A DNA stretch of 5,759 nt, taken from contig DASVSC010000159.1 of assembly GCA_036388295.1 (NCBI GenBank), positions 1 to 5,759 of the forward strand, written 5' to 3'. Below the pieces are notes generated by a model. That model saw nothing but the letters and a program-made list of their open reading frames with translations. It was not told where the DNA came from and did not search any database. Both the position numbers and the translations under genes were made by a program. This document shows positions 1-5,759 of the stretch, in pieces (the stretch's first letter is position 1; every line of letters begins with the position of its first letter). Source of the stretch: RYN-431 sp036388295 (GTDB lineage Bacteria > Planctomycetota > Phycisphaerae > Tepidisphaerales > Tepidisphaeraceae).

Positions 1-2
1 TG

Positions 3-836
3 CTCGGTGCAAACGGGGCGGGCAAAACCACGCTCATGCGGACGATCTGCGGCCTGCAGACCGCACACCGCGGCGACGTCCGGCTTCTCGGCGAGACATT
101 GACGCCGCGCGCCAACGGTCTCCTACGCCACATCGGCTTCACGCCGGATACGCCGCCGCTTTATGACGGCTTGACGGTACGCCAGTTCCTGCGTTTCATC
201 GGACGACAGTACGAACTGACGGCCGATGACACCGACGAGCGGATCGACCTGTGGCTGGAGAAACTTTGGCTGTCCGAAAAGGCCGATGCGAAGATCAAAG
301 GCCTTAGTCGCGGCATGCGGCAGCGCATCGGCATCGCCCGCACGTTGCTGCCCAACCCGGCCCTGGTCGTACTCGACGAACCCGCGGCCGGCCTTGACCC
401 GAGCGGCCGCGTTCAATTCCGGAACCTGCTGGCCGACCTGCGCCGTCAGGGCAAGGCGCTGATCGTTTCCAGCCACGTGTTGAGCGACCTCGCCGAGCAG
501 TGCACACACATCGGCCTGATGAACTCCGGCCGCCTTGAGCGGTTCGAGCCGATCGCCGATTTCACCGGCGCGCACCGTCCCGACCGCTGCCGATACCGCA
601 TCCGCCTTGCTAAACCGGTAAGCGGCATTGAGACGACATTACGCGATTTGCCTGATGTTTCTGATGTGTCGCTTGAGTCTGACGGCCTGACGCTGGAAGC
701 CGCGAGCGATCCGGAAAAAGCGTCATTGCTGCTGGCGTTGCTGATCCGCATGAACCTGCCCGTCGCTGCGTTCACGCCGGTCGCGGTGAATCTGGAAGAA
801 GCCTATTTGCGGGCCAGCGACGGGCGTGTCCGATGA
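3..836 (+). CDS. ABC transporter ATP-binding protein, 5' end outside window
   Basis: This is the nucleotide-binding subunit of an ABC-2 type exporter, which hydrolyses ATP at the inner face of the membrane to drive the permease encoded next. The frame is already open at base 3 and begins inside Walker A (GANGAGKTT, bases 9-35), so about 30-40 N-terminal residues are missing; the internal ATG at base 36 is not the start. In order I see a Q-loop region (GFTPDTPPLYDGLTV, in which the usual Gln or Glu position reads Asp), the ABC signature LSRGMRQRIGIA, Walker B LVVLDEPAAGLDP and the H-loop SSHVLSDLAEQ. The C-terminal part ends in LEEAYLRASDG, the LEE-(A/V)-(F/Y)-L ending common in NatA/CcmA-like ATPases. 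The TGA at 834-836 overlaps an ATG (ATGA). The family is certain; the substrate cannot be told. Confidence 0.95.
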   Translation, partial: LGANGAGKTTLMRTICGLQTAHRGDVRLLGETLTPRANGLLRHIGFTPDTPPLYDGLTVRQFLRFIGRQYELTADDTDERIDLWLEKLWLSEKADAKIKGLSRGMRQRIGIARTLLPNPALVVLDEPAAGLDPSGRVQFRNLLADLRRQGKALIVSSHVLSDLAEQCTHIGLMNSGRLERFEPIADFTGAHRPDRCRYRIRLAKPVSGIETTLRDLPDVSDVSLESDGLTLEAASDPEKASLLLALLIRMNLPVAAFTPVAVNLEEAYLRASDGRVR

Positions 837-862
837 ACCCGCTATCGGTGAAAGAGGTCTGA
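833..862 (+). other. Nine-codon frame overlapping the ATPase stop
   Basis: An ATG at 833 shares the ATGA with the ATPase stop and encodes MNPLSVKEV before a TGA at 860-862, two bases ahead of the permease GTG at 865. ABC-2 permeases paired with such ATPases often start at this overlap with an MNP-type N-terminus. The short frame could therefore be the original permease start cut off by an indel, or a translational coupler that carries ribosomes to GTG 865. It may also be chance. Confidence 0.3.
853..858 (+). promoter_or_regulatory. Ribosome binding site for the permease
   Basis: AGAGGT lies six bases before GTG 865. The alternative in-frame GTG at 826 has no comparable purine-rich sequence upstream, so this site favours the 865 start. 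Confidence 0.6.
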
Positions 863-864
863 CC

Positions 865-2307
865 GTGGGCCAGCGATTCGAACCGATCAACCCGATTTTA
901 TACGTGCAGTTCCACTTGCGCGGCGGCACGAAGAATACGCTCATCGGCGCGGGGTTGGCCCTGCTACTCGTCGGCGGCGGCTGCGTCATGGCATTGTCGT
1001 TGGACCCCACCCGCACGCGCGACGTCGGCCGGGCGGCGGTCGCGACGATCTTGGTGCTGCAAGTCGTACTGTTGGGCTTGTACGGCACGTCGCGCGTCAG
1101 CGCGGCCGTGCGGCAGGACGTGACCAGTGGCATCATCGAATCGCACCGCCTGACGCCCACCAGCCCGCTGGCGGCGGCGATCGGGTATGTAATCGGGCCG
1201 GCGTATCAGGCCATCGTCCTGTCGGGCGTGCTGTTGCTCATAGGACTGGTCATGTGCCTGATGGCCCAATACGCCGTGACGTACTGGCTGATCGCCAACG
1301 GCATGATCCTGGCGTTCGCGATGTTGCTCTGGACGCTGGTGGCGTTGATCGCCTTCACCGTCGCCAACGCGGCGGTGTTGCCGATCTTGGCGGTATGCGG
1401 TTTTATCTCCACCAGCCTGTTCATGCTGCTGCCGGCGTTGGCCGTCATCAGTGCGCCGATGGCCGGGCAGTCCGTGTTCATGATCACGGCCGGCACGAAG
1501 GGCCTGCCGATCGGGTACGCCTACTCACTCGTCGCACAGGGCCTGCTCGGCGGCGTGCTGCTGATCGCCCTGTCCCGCCGTTACCGCAACGGCGACACTG
1601 CCGCGTTCAACGTGCCGCTCGCGCTGCTGCTCCTTGGCCTCTGGACGGCCATCACCATTGTCGGCCTGACGCAGGCGGAGCTGTTCCTGCCGCGGTTCGC
1701 TTACCAAGGCCTTGACTCCCCCGAACGCTTGGTCGCGGGACTGGCCGCGTCGTACCTGCTGGCCCTGATCCCGATCACCGCCATTGCCCGCGCACTCGTC
1801 TCGCCGACTGCCGGCAAACGTCCGCTACTGGGTTGGCTCCTGGTGTTTGCCTGCGCCCTGCTTGCCTACGCGCCGGCCACCGTTCAATTGATCGCGCCGG
1901 ATCCATTCGCCCTGCTCCGCCATGCAGGCACGTTTGCCGTGGCGCTGTCGATGTTCGCGGGATTGACGTTCGTACTGGCATGGCAGTTCCTCGCGGGCCG
2001 CGCGGGTTGGGCGTGGGTGCTGCTGTACGTGTTGCTCCCGAACGCGCTGCCGCCACTGGCCAACGCCATTTTGCACTTCAATGACATGATGCCCGCGCCG
2101 GACATTTCGCCGCTGACGGCCGTTAGCCCCTTGGCCTCGCTGATCGTGCTCTGGGGCGACCGCCCCGCCGACGCCGGCCTTGGGTTGATCGCACAAGCGG
2201 CGCTCGTCACCCTCCCCGCCGCCGCTTACCTGCTACGCCGTCGGCAGACGCTGAATGGCACGCTAGATCAGACTATTCAACGTGTGCCGCTCTTGCCCGC
2301 CAGTTGA
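865..2307 (+). CDS. ABC-2 type transporter permease, multi-pass membrane protein
   Basis: This is the membrane subunit of the exporter whose ATPase precedes it. From GTG 865 it is 480 residues; the frame is open back to GTG 826 (493 residues), but the binding site at 853-858 supports 865. The N-terminus has an amphipathic lead (NPILYVQFHLRGG) followed by a hydrophobic helix at about residues 25-45 and a second at about 56-76. A cytoplasmic stretch follows with VRQDVTSGIIESHRLTPTSP, the pattern by which ABC-2 permeases meet their ATPase. Roughly ten further hydrophobic helices run to about residue 456, then a short Arg-rich cytoplasmic tail. Twelve or so helices is about twice the core ABC-2 fold, so it may be a two-unit permease in one chain. 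No cargo-specific domain is seen. It is almost certainly co-transcribed and coupled with the ATPase. Confidence 0.9.
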   Translation: MGQRFEPINPILYVQFHLRGGTKNTLIGAGLALLLVGGGCVMALSLDPTRTRDVGRAAVATILVLQVVLLGLYGTSRVSAAVRQDVTSGIIESHRLTPTSPLAAAIGYVIGPAYQAIVLSGVLLLIGLVMCLMAQYAVTYWLIANGMILAFAMLLWTLVALIAFTVANAAVLPILAVCGFISTSLFMLLPALAVISAPMAGQSVFMITAGTKGLPIGYAYSLVAQGLLGGVLLIALSRRYRNGDTAAFNVPLALLLLGLWTAITIVGLTQAELFLPRFAYQGLDSPERLVAGLAASYLLALIPITAIARALVSPTAGKRPLLGWLLVFACALLAYAPATVQLIAPDPFALLRHAGTFAVALSMFAGLTFVLAWQFLAGRAGWAWVLLYVLLPNALPPLANAILHFNDMMPAPDISPLTAVSPLASLIVLWGDRPADAGLGLIAQAALVTLPAAAYLLRRRQTLNGTLDQTIQRVPLLPAS

Positions 2308-2452
2308 CTTCGTCACTGATGTCTTAAACATCGATGGCCTCGACATGAACGCGCAGCCGTCCCCTCTCAGATGATCACCCCGCCGTAGTGCGGCAGTCCC
2401 CGGGTGTCGCTCGATAGCAAATTTTGCTTTGTGTCTGAGAGCCTACGCAAAA

Positions 2453-2469
2453 TCCTCCGCCTCGGAGGA
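2453..2469 (-). terminator. Hairpin with short T-tract, minus-strand terminator candidate
   Basis: A perfect 7-bp stem (TCCTCCG / CGGAGGA) with a three-base loop is followed on the minus strand by TTTTGCG. It sits two bases after the TAA (2473-2471) that closes the minus-strand frame upstream. The T-tract is short. On the plus strand the hairpin is followed by AATTATT, so it may also end transcripts of the ABC operon, whose stop is about 145 bases away. Confidence 0.5.
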
Positions 2470-2470
2470 A

Positions 2471-2722
2471 TTATTCCCGCCACGCCCACTGCTTGTCGAT
2501 GCCGTTCACCATCTTCCGCCGCGCGTCAAACGGCGTTCAGAGTTCGTCGCGTTTCGTGCGTGACCGCCGTGCCGGTGCAGGCAAGTCCAGATTCTGTTCA
2601 TCCCACGCCTTCAGTGTCTTTAGCCACTCGATCGTCGGTATACATCCGACCTCGAAAACACGGCTTCTGATAATCAAGAACGCCTGCGACGGCGGCCGCA
2701 TAACAAGGCGGTCTAGCGACAC
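2471..2722 (-). pseudogene. Small minus-strand gene interrupted by in-frame TGA, function unknown
   Basis: The frame starts at GTG 2722, eight bases after a GAGG site (2734-2731), and runs 61 codons to a TGA at 2539-2537. It then continues in the same frame for 21 codons (TPFDARRKMVNGIDKQWAWRE) to a TAA at 2473-2471, directly before the hairpin at 2453-2469. An ATG at 2701 is an alternative start. The product is mixed in character: an aliphatic start (AFLIIRSRVFEVG), then IPTIEWLKTLKAWDEQN and a basic stretch ARRSRTKRDEL. I do not recognise the family. Start site, terminator and continued frame suggest an 83-residue gene, or the tail of a longer one, broken by one nonsense mutation; upstream the same frame has further stops (2746-2744 TAG, then TGA). 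It may still yield a 61-residue protein. Confidence 0.4.
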
Positions 2723-2817
2723 AATTGGGTCCTCACTTCAACGCTAGTAGCAGCGCGACGATGCATAAGCGAACGGTTCCGCCGGGTCGCCGAACGACAG
2801 AACCAGTGGTTTTGTCA

Positions 2818-2835
2818 TGCCGGGATATTCCGGCA
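2818..2835 (-). repeat. Hairpin behind the LuxR-type fragment
   Basis: TGCCGG at 2818-2823 pairs with CCGGCA at 2830-2835, and the six central bases are near-complementary as well. On the minus strand it lies four bases after the TAG (2842-2840) that ends the regulator fragment. No T-tract follows, so it fits a vestigial terminator or mRNA 3' stem better than a full intrinsic terminator. Confidence 0.4.
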
Positions 2836-2839
2836 CGAC

Positions 2840-2953
2840 CTAAACCATGTGCAGCGGTATCCCGTCGTTCACCACGCCAATCATCAAGGCCTGGACGTGC
2901 TGCCGAGTGTTCATGCCGATCTTCCGCATGACCCGCCGGCGCCGCGTTCGCGT
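2840..2953 (-). pseudogene. C-terminal fragment of a LuxR-type helix-turn-helix regulator
   Basis: The minus-strand translation RTRRRRVMRKIGMNTRQH, followed by VQALMIGVV and ending PLHMV-stop (TAG 2842-2840), resembles the end of the GerE/LuxR DNA-binding domain. There a VRTHLRR-like recognition helix is followed by hydrophobic-RKLG(V/M)-x-(S/T)-R and a last helix. Only this last third of the domain is present; the N-terminal receiver or sensor part and the first helices are absent. The fragment begins directly beside the possible IS3 end at 2954, so insertion or deletion by the element probably removed the rest. The hairpin at 2818-2835 would be its old 3' end. The family call rests on a short pattern match and is moderate. 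Confidence 0.45.
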
Positions 2954-3640
2954 TGTCCAGCCCCCATTGATGTTCCCGCCTCGGCTCCGGGGTCTCGCGG
3001 CTTCGTTTCATCCGACACTCGCTGCCGCCGAGAAAGTCCCGGCCGACACGGCCTGCCTTTTCTCCGCCAACCCCGCCGGCGTCAGGTAGCCCGACGTACC
3101 GTGCGGGCGACACGGGGTGTAATGCCGGCGGTACGGCCTGATCACTGCCCGCGCATGGTCCCGACTGTTGGGACGTCTCCGTGTTCGGACACGCGTCCCG
3201 CAGGCTCCCGTTGAACCGCTCCGGGCAGCCGTTCGGCTACGGACTGCGGCCCGTCGTTATGGCGGACGAACGAAGGCACGCCATGCTCCCCGAACAGCGT
3301 CAGCAGCGTCCTGGCAAGGGACTTCGCGTTCATCCGGTGCTCGGCCTCGATGCCGAGGCGCTCCCGGGTGAACTCATCCGCCGCCGCCACCCGTACCGCG
3401 GGTTCGCCGCTGCCAGGTCCGTCAACCGGCCCGCAACGCCGTCGTCCCGCGCCCGGCCCACGTGCCGCAGCCGGCGACGGCTTCCAGCCGTAGTACGTAG
3501 CCGGGCTGACACAGTGTTCACAGCACAGCTGTTCGACCGTCCTCCCGCCCGACTCACCGTCGCGCAGGATCACTAGGATCTGCGGCTCACCGAATCGCCT
3601 CTTCAACACCAGCCCTTCCGGGCCGCGATCCTACACCAAC
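2954..3640 (-). mobile_element. Decayed IS3-family insertion sequence
   Basis: The relic transposase at 3008-3609 defines the element. At its 3' side the plus-strand sequence TGTCCAGCCCCCATTG (2954-2969) has the TG start and C-run seen at the ends of many IS3-family elements, and the host-like LuxR fragment begins right beside it. I find no matching inverted copy beyond 3609, so the other end is lost or too changed and the right boundary given here is approximate. No target duplication can be identified. The element cannot move by itself. Confidence 0.5.
3008..3609 (-). pseudogene. IS3-family transposase (OrfA/OrfB) relic
   Basis: The frame opens at GTG 3609, or TTG 3606, which lies six bases after GGAAGGG and may be a mutated ATG. 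It begins like IS3 OrfA: KRRFGEPQILVILRDGESG, then the helix-turn-helix TVEQLCCEHCVSPATYYGWK. The rest of OrfA is missing. Another frame then gives the OrfB piece LTDLAAANPRYGWRR (about 3380-3425). It jumps straight to DEFTRERLGIEAEHR in the first frame, so about 100 residues with the first catalytic Asp are deleted. The second Asp region reads RHNDGP where SDNGP is expected, so Asp is replaced by Asn. After another deletion and shift, ERFNGSLRDAC (3221-3189) keeps the catalytic Glu. A third frame ends as RPHGTSGYLTPAGLAEK, the classic OrfB C-terminus, with TGA at 3010-3008. The gene is inactive. Confidence 0.8.
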
Positions 3641-3752
3641 CGACGCGGGCCTCTTCGGGAATTAGAACACCGGGCCGCAATTGTGGTCGATTTTTCGTCT
3701 TGTTCACACGACTGGCACACTCATAGTCTGCTCGTTGGTGACTTCCTTACTG

Positions 3753-4314
3753 GCAGATACCACAGCGAACGATATGCACCTGCCGGTCAGACGTGCAATT
3801 GGAGTCGAACTCAATTCCACCGATGTGATCCGCAGTTTCTGGGTTCCGAACTTAAGCGGCAAGAACGGCATGATTCCCGGCCATCGCACGTCGATCCGCT
3901 TCCGGGCCGAGCGCCTCGGCACCCACTTCGGCCAGTGCGCAGAACTCTACGGCGAACAACACGCGAAAAATACACGTGAGTGTCAGTGTGAAGCCGCAGG
4001 CGTAGTCCAATGCCTGAATGGCCAGCCAGAACCACTCGGCGCGGCCGCCACAAACAGACGGCCAGCATCGTGGACGGCAGGTGTTCCTGACGAACCGTTG
4101 CATGATGTTCCACACCATCGACGGCACACCGGCCTGGTCACACACTTGGCTAGCCGCCCGACGACGGCGCGGGCGCGATTCAAATAATCCCGGCAATCTC
4201 ATCGGGTGGATCACAAATTCGCACGCGGTGAAGTTCAGCGTGCGCATGCAGCAGAATTAAATCGCTCCGGCTGACGTGCACCCGCTGCTCGATTACCTTG
4301 AGAGCCTGAAGTGA
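3753..4314 (+). pseudogene. coxB: Cytochrome c oxidase subunit II (CuA plus cytochrome c domain) relic
   Basis: Subunit II takes electrons from cytochrome c through its CuA centre; caa3-type versions carry a fused haem c domain. Homology starts at ADTTANDMHLPV; the N-terminal membrane helices are gone. The cupredoxin part follows, with STDVIRSFWVPNLSGK and FGQCAELYGEQHA. A one-base shift in the A-run 3966-3970 moves the frame to KIHVSVSVKPQA, with a TAG (4003) and a TGA (4015, probably from TGG). The haem domain begins RGRQVFLTNRCMMFHTIDGTPA. THLASRPTTARARF then appears in the earlier frame, and NNPGNLIGWI returns to the second. After VRMQQN a TAA (4258-4260) interrupts, yet the same frame goes on as IAPADVHPLLDYLESLK to TGA 4312-4314, the natural end. 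CuA ligands are changed (His to Arg at 3831, Cys to Tyr at 3948, Met to Ile at 3970) and CxxCH reads CMMFH. The identification is firm and the gene is dead. A GTGA at 4311 may mark the vanished subunit I start. Confidence 0.85.
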
Positions 4315-4433
4315 CGCAGTCGATCCTCGCTACGACCGGGCCTACCGCTACCCGCGCCACCAGAGCCGGTGGAGTCACGCCCGCCCGTGCACACGAAATG
4401 CTCAACGACACCTTGGCACGTAATCCCGGTGTC

Positions 4434-4875
4434 GACGGCCGCACGCGAGCCGTAGACGACGCCCCAGGAATTGGTGTCGAACACACGTTGCGTGTCCGAG
4501 ATTAACACCTCTTCCCACTGGCCGTAGGTGGAAACGCCGGCGTTGTTGACCCAGGTGTCGAACGTGCCGAACGCTTCGATGGCGTCAGCGGCGATGCGGT
4601 CGACGTCCTGCTCTTTTCCCACGTCCGCGATGACATGGATTCGCCTGCCCGCCCTGCGCATGAATCTCGAGGGCGAGGTTTCGATTCGTCATCTCATCCC
4701 AGTCGACCAATACAACCCACGCGCCCGCTTTTGCGGCCATGCGGGCGGTCACCAGGCCGATCCCGCTGCTGGTGCCGGTAGTAAGAGTGACTTGATTTTG
4801 AAGCGGCTTGAGCTGGATCGACAGCGAGTTCTCCGTAAAGGTCTCGTTCACATCGCAGTTGTGACACAAGTCCAT
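4434..4875 (-). pseudogene. Short-chain dehydrogenase/reductase relic, frameshifted and C-terminally truncated
   Basis: SDR enzymes reduce or oxidise carbonyl or hydroxyl groups with NAD(P). From ATG 4875 the minus strand reads SIQLKPLQNQV and then TTGTSSGIGLVTARMAAKAGA, containing the TGxxxGIG nucleotide-binding motif (about residues 33-40) after the first beta strand. It continues to EIHAQGGQA. One extra base at about 4641 shifts the frame; removing it joins QA directly to IHVIADVGKEQDVDRIAADA. Next come FDTWVNNAGVSTYG, with the NNAG motif intact, and FDTNSWGVVYGSRAAV. Similarity stops there (about 4434), so the catalytic Ser and YxxxK and the C-terminal half are missing. Apart from the one shift the remaining half is well preserved, suggesting later decay than the neighbouring oxidase relic. 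The substrate cannot be inferred. The ATG 4875 start is plausible but has only a weak GAAAAG upstream. Confidence 0.8.
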
Positions 4876-5017
4876 GTTCGCTTTTCACGAGCCATGATGC
4901 GGCTTTTCCCGACCGGGCCGCACCGCCCATGATTCCTAGGATCGACCTGCACTGCCCACGGCGGCAGGCGAAGTGTTCAAGGCCAGTGGGCGAGGGCGGG
5001 ACCGCGGCGGCCGGAGC

Positions 5018-5022
5018 GGAGT
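5018..5022 (+). promoter_or_regulatory. Ribosome binding site for the 64-residue gene
   Basis: GGAGT lies seven bases before ATG 5030 and is preceded by GGAGC. This fixes 5030 as the start rather than the more distant in-frame ATG at 4973, whose extra codons (ASGRGRDRGGRSG) look non-coding. Confidence 0.55.
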
Positions 5023-5029
5023 AAACCAG

Positions 5030-5224
5030 ATGTATTTTGTTGTTGTCGACCTCAATCAGCTTCACACGCGGCTTTGCAACTCGACCGGGAACCACGATGT
5101 CGTGCTCGACCATTGGCTGGCGGCACAGGGTTTCCGGGCGAGCGAAAACGGTTGGATCGCACCGTCGGACGGGATCAACAGTCTCAGCTGCACAGAAATC
5201 GTCTTCAGCGAACGGCTGAACTGA
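5030..5224 (+). CDS. Small hypothetical protein, 64 residues
   Basis: I do not recognise this protein. It starts with an aliphatic beta-like stretch (MYFVVVDLNQLHTRL), continues with STGNHDVVLDHWLAAQGF, then GWIAPSDGINSLSCTEIV and ends SERLN. It looks like a small folded cytoplasmic protein with alternating strand and helix, without signal peptide or membrane segment. Evidence that it is real: a strong ribosome binding site at the right distance, protein-like composition, and an intact frame beside decayed ones. A longer minus-strand frame covers the same bases but has no recognisable motif. It ends 49 bases before the first ATG of the hydrolase, so the two could be co-transcribed. It could also be a fragment of a longer lost gene. 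Confidence 0.5.
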   Translation: MYFVVVDLNQLHTRLCNSTGNHDVVLDHWLAAQGFRASENGWIAPSDGINSLSCTEIVFSERLN

Positions 5225-5273
5225 CGCAATCGTTCGTCGAACGGGCATCGAGCCGCGACCGGATCAACCTCTT

Positions 5274-5759
5274 ATGGCCGACCAACCCAGCGCAATTCAG
5301 GGATCGGAAGACACCGTGCAATACCACATGCACGTCCATGACGTGCGTCGGTCGCCCCGGACGGAACAGGGGTTCGTGCCGGTGGTGCAGGAGACGACGC
5401 GCGGCCCCATCGAGATGCGTTACTACCCGGCGCAGCAGGCCGTGATAGGCGCGGTCTTCGTCGGCGGTGTTGGCGGCGGGTTTGATACGCCCGTGCGGGG
5501 CACGCTCTACCCGACGTTATGTGAGGAATTGTCGGGCCGCGGCATCAGCGCGCTGCGCGTGCGATTTCGGCACGCGGGCGAAATGGAAGAATGCATCATG
5601 GACGTGCTGGCCGGCATCAGCTTCCTGGAAGCCGACCACGTTACCTCTGTGGCGCTCGTCGGCCATTCGTTCGGCGGGGCGGTGGTCATTCAGGCAGCGG
5701 CGCTGTCGCCGACGGTGCGGACGTGTGTTGCGTTGTCGACACAGTCGTACGGCACCGAC
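5274..5759 (+). CDS. Alpha/beta hydrolase, 3' end outside window
   Basis: A serine hydrolase of the alpha/beta fold (dienelactone hydrolase or esterase-like); the substrate is unknown. The frame runs unbroken to the window edge (162 codons from ATG 5274). After a variable N-terminus the core begins PIEMRYYPAQQ, then VIGAVFVGGVGGGFDTPVRG, the first strand and glycine-rich oxyanion turn. Next are YPTLCEELSGRGISALRVRFRH and a helix leading to GISFLEA. The nucleophile elbow VALVGHSFGGAVVIQAA has its Ser codon at 5667-5669. The Asp and His of the triad lie beyond the window. The start is uncertain: ATG 5274 has no clear binding site, whereas GTG 5316 has GGAAG five bases upstream; ATG 5328 is a third choice. 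Unlike the region to its left the gene shows no frameshift or stop and is probably functional. Confidence 0.85.
   Translation, partial: MADQPSAIQGSEDTVQYHMHVHDVRRSPRTEQGFVPVVQETTRGPIEMRYYPAQQAVIGAVFVGGVGGGFDTPVRGTLYPTLCEELSGRGISALRVRFRHAGEMEECIMDVLAGISFLEADHVTSVALVGHSFGGAVVIQAAALSPTVRTCVALSTQSYGTD

Noticed and set aside
123..575. Minus-strand frame of 150 codons inside the ATPase gene
   Set aside because: The plus strand here encodes clear ABC motifs; the antisense frame shows no domain or start signal.
2537..2539. In-frame TGA read as selenocysteine
   Set aside because: No convincing bacterial SECIS-like hairpin directly follows the TGA and the context is not a redox motif; a nonsense mutation or true stop is simpler.
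2744..2818. Short minus-strand frame starting MTKPLVLSFGDPAEPFAYA
   Set aside because: It looks protein-like and shares the frame of its neighbours, but it is only 24 codons, has no ribosome binding site and its ATG lies in the hairpin; too little to call a gene.
3852..4247. Minus-strand hydrophobic frame (ALDYACGFTLTLTCIF) as a membrane protein
   Set aside because: It is antisense to the readable oxidase subunit II relic, which explains the sequence better.
4311..4505. Plus-strand frame from GTG 4311 as a complete 64-codon gene
   Set aside because: Most of it is antisense to the dehydrogenase relic; only its first codons may be a remnant of an oxidase subunit I start.
5231..5243. Palindrome CGTTCGTCGAACG after the 64-residue gene as a terminator
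   Set aside because: The stem is only five pairs around a three-base loop and no T-tract follows.
4694..5248. Long minus-strand frame of 184 codons
   Set aside because: It overlaps both the dehydrogenase relic in another frame and the 64-residue gene, has no motif, and its composition looks like a GC-rich antisense shadow.

Overview
The window is GC-rich bacterial DNA. It has intact genes at both ends and about 2.7 kb of broken gene fragments between them. Dense packing, GTG starts, a polytopic ABC-2-type permease paired with an ATPase, and an IS3-type relic suggest a large-genome GC-rich bacterium. A planctomycete-like lineage is my best guess from the style of the proteins, but the sequence does not prove it.

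Left part (1-2307, + strand): an ABC exporter operon. The ATPase gene is cut by the window's left edge, starting inside its Walker A loop. It is followed at once by a permease gene of about 480 codons. The junction has an ATGA overlap that opens only a nine-codon frame, with a ribosome binding site and GTG just downstream.

Middle part (2308-about 4875): a gene graveyard. In order it holds: a minus-strand hairpin that looks like a terminator (2453-2469); a minus-strand short frame interrupted by TGA (2471-2722); a hairpin and the last residues of a LuxR-type helix-turn-helix regulator (2818-2953, minus); a deleted and frameshifted IS3-family transposase (3008-3609, minus) with a possible IS end at 2954; a plus-strand relic of cytochrome c oxidase subunit II with fused cytochrome c domain (3753-4314), whose copper and haem ligand residues are mostly mutated; and a minus-strand relic of a short-chain dehydrogenase (4434-4875) with a one-base frameshift and a missing C-terminal half. 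The oxidase and dehydrogenase relics face each other tail to tail, each next to a truncation.

Right part (5030-5759, + strand): a 64-residue gene of unknown function with a strong ribosome binding site, then the start of an alpha/beta hydrolase with a GHSFGG nucleophile elbow. This gene runs off the right edge and appears intact as far as seen.

I see no CRISPR array, tRNA, rRNA or recognisable new defence or biosynthetic system. The interest lies in how the relics decayed and in a few small features that may still work.
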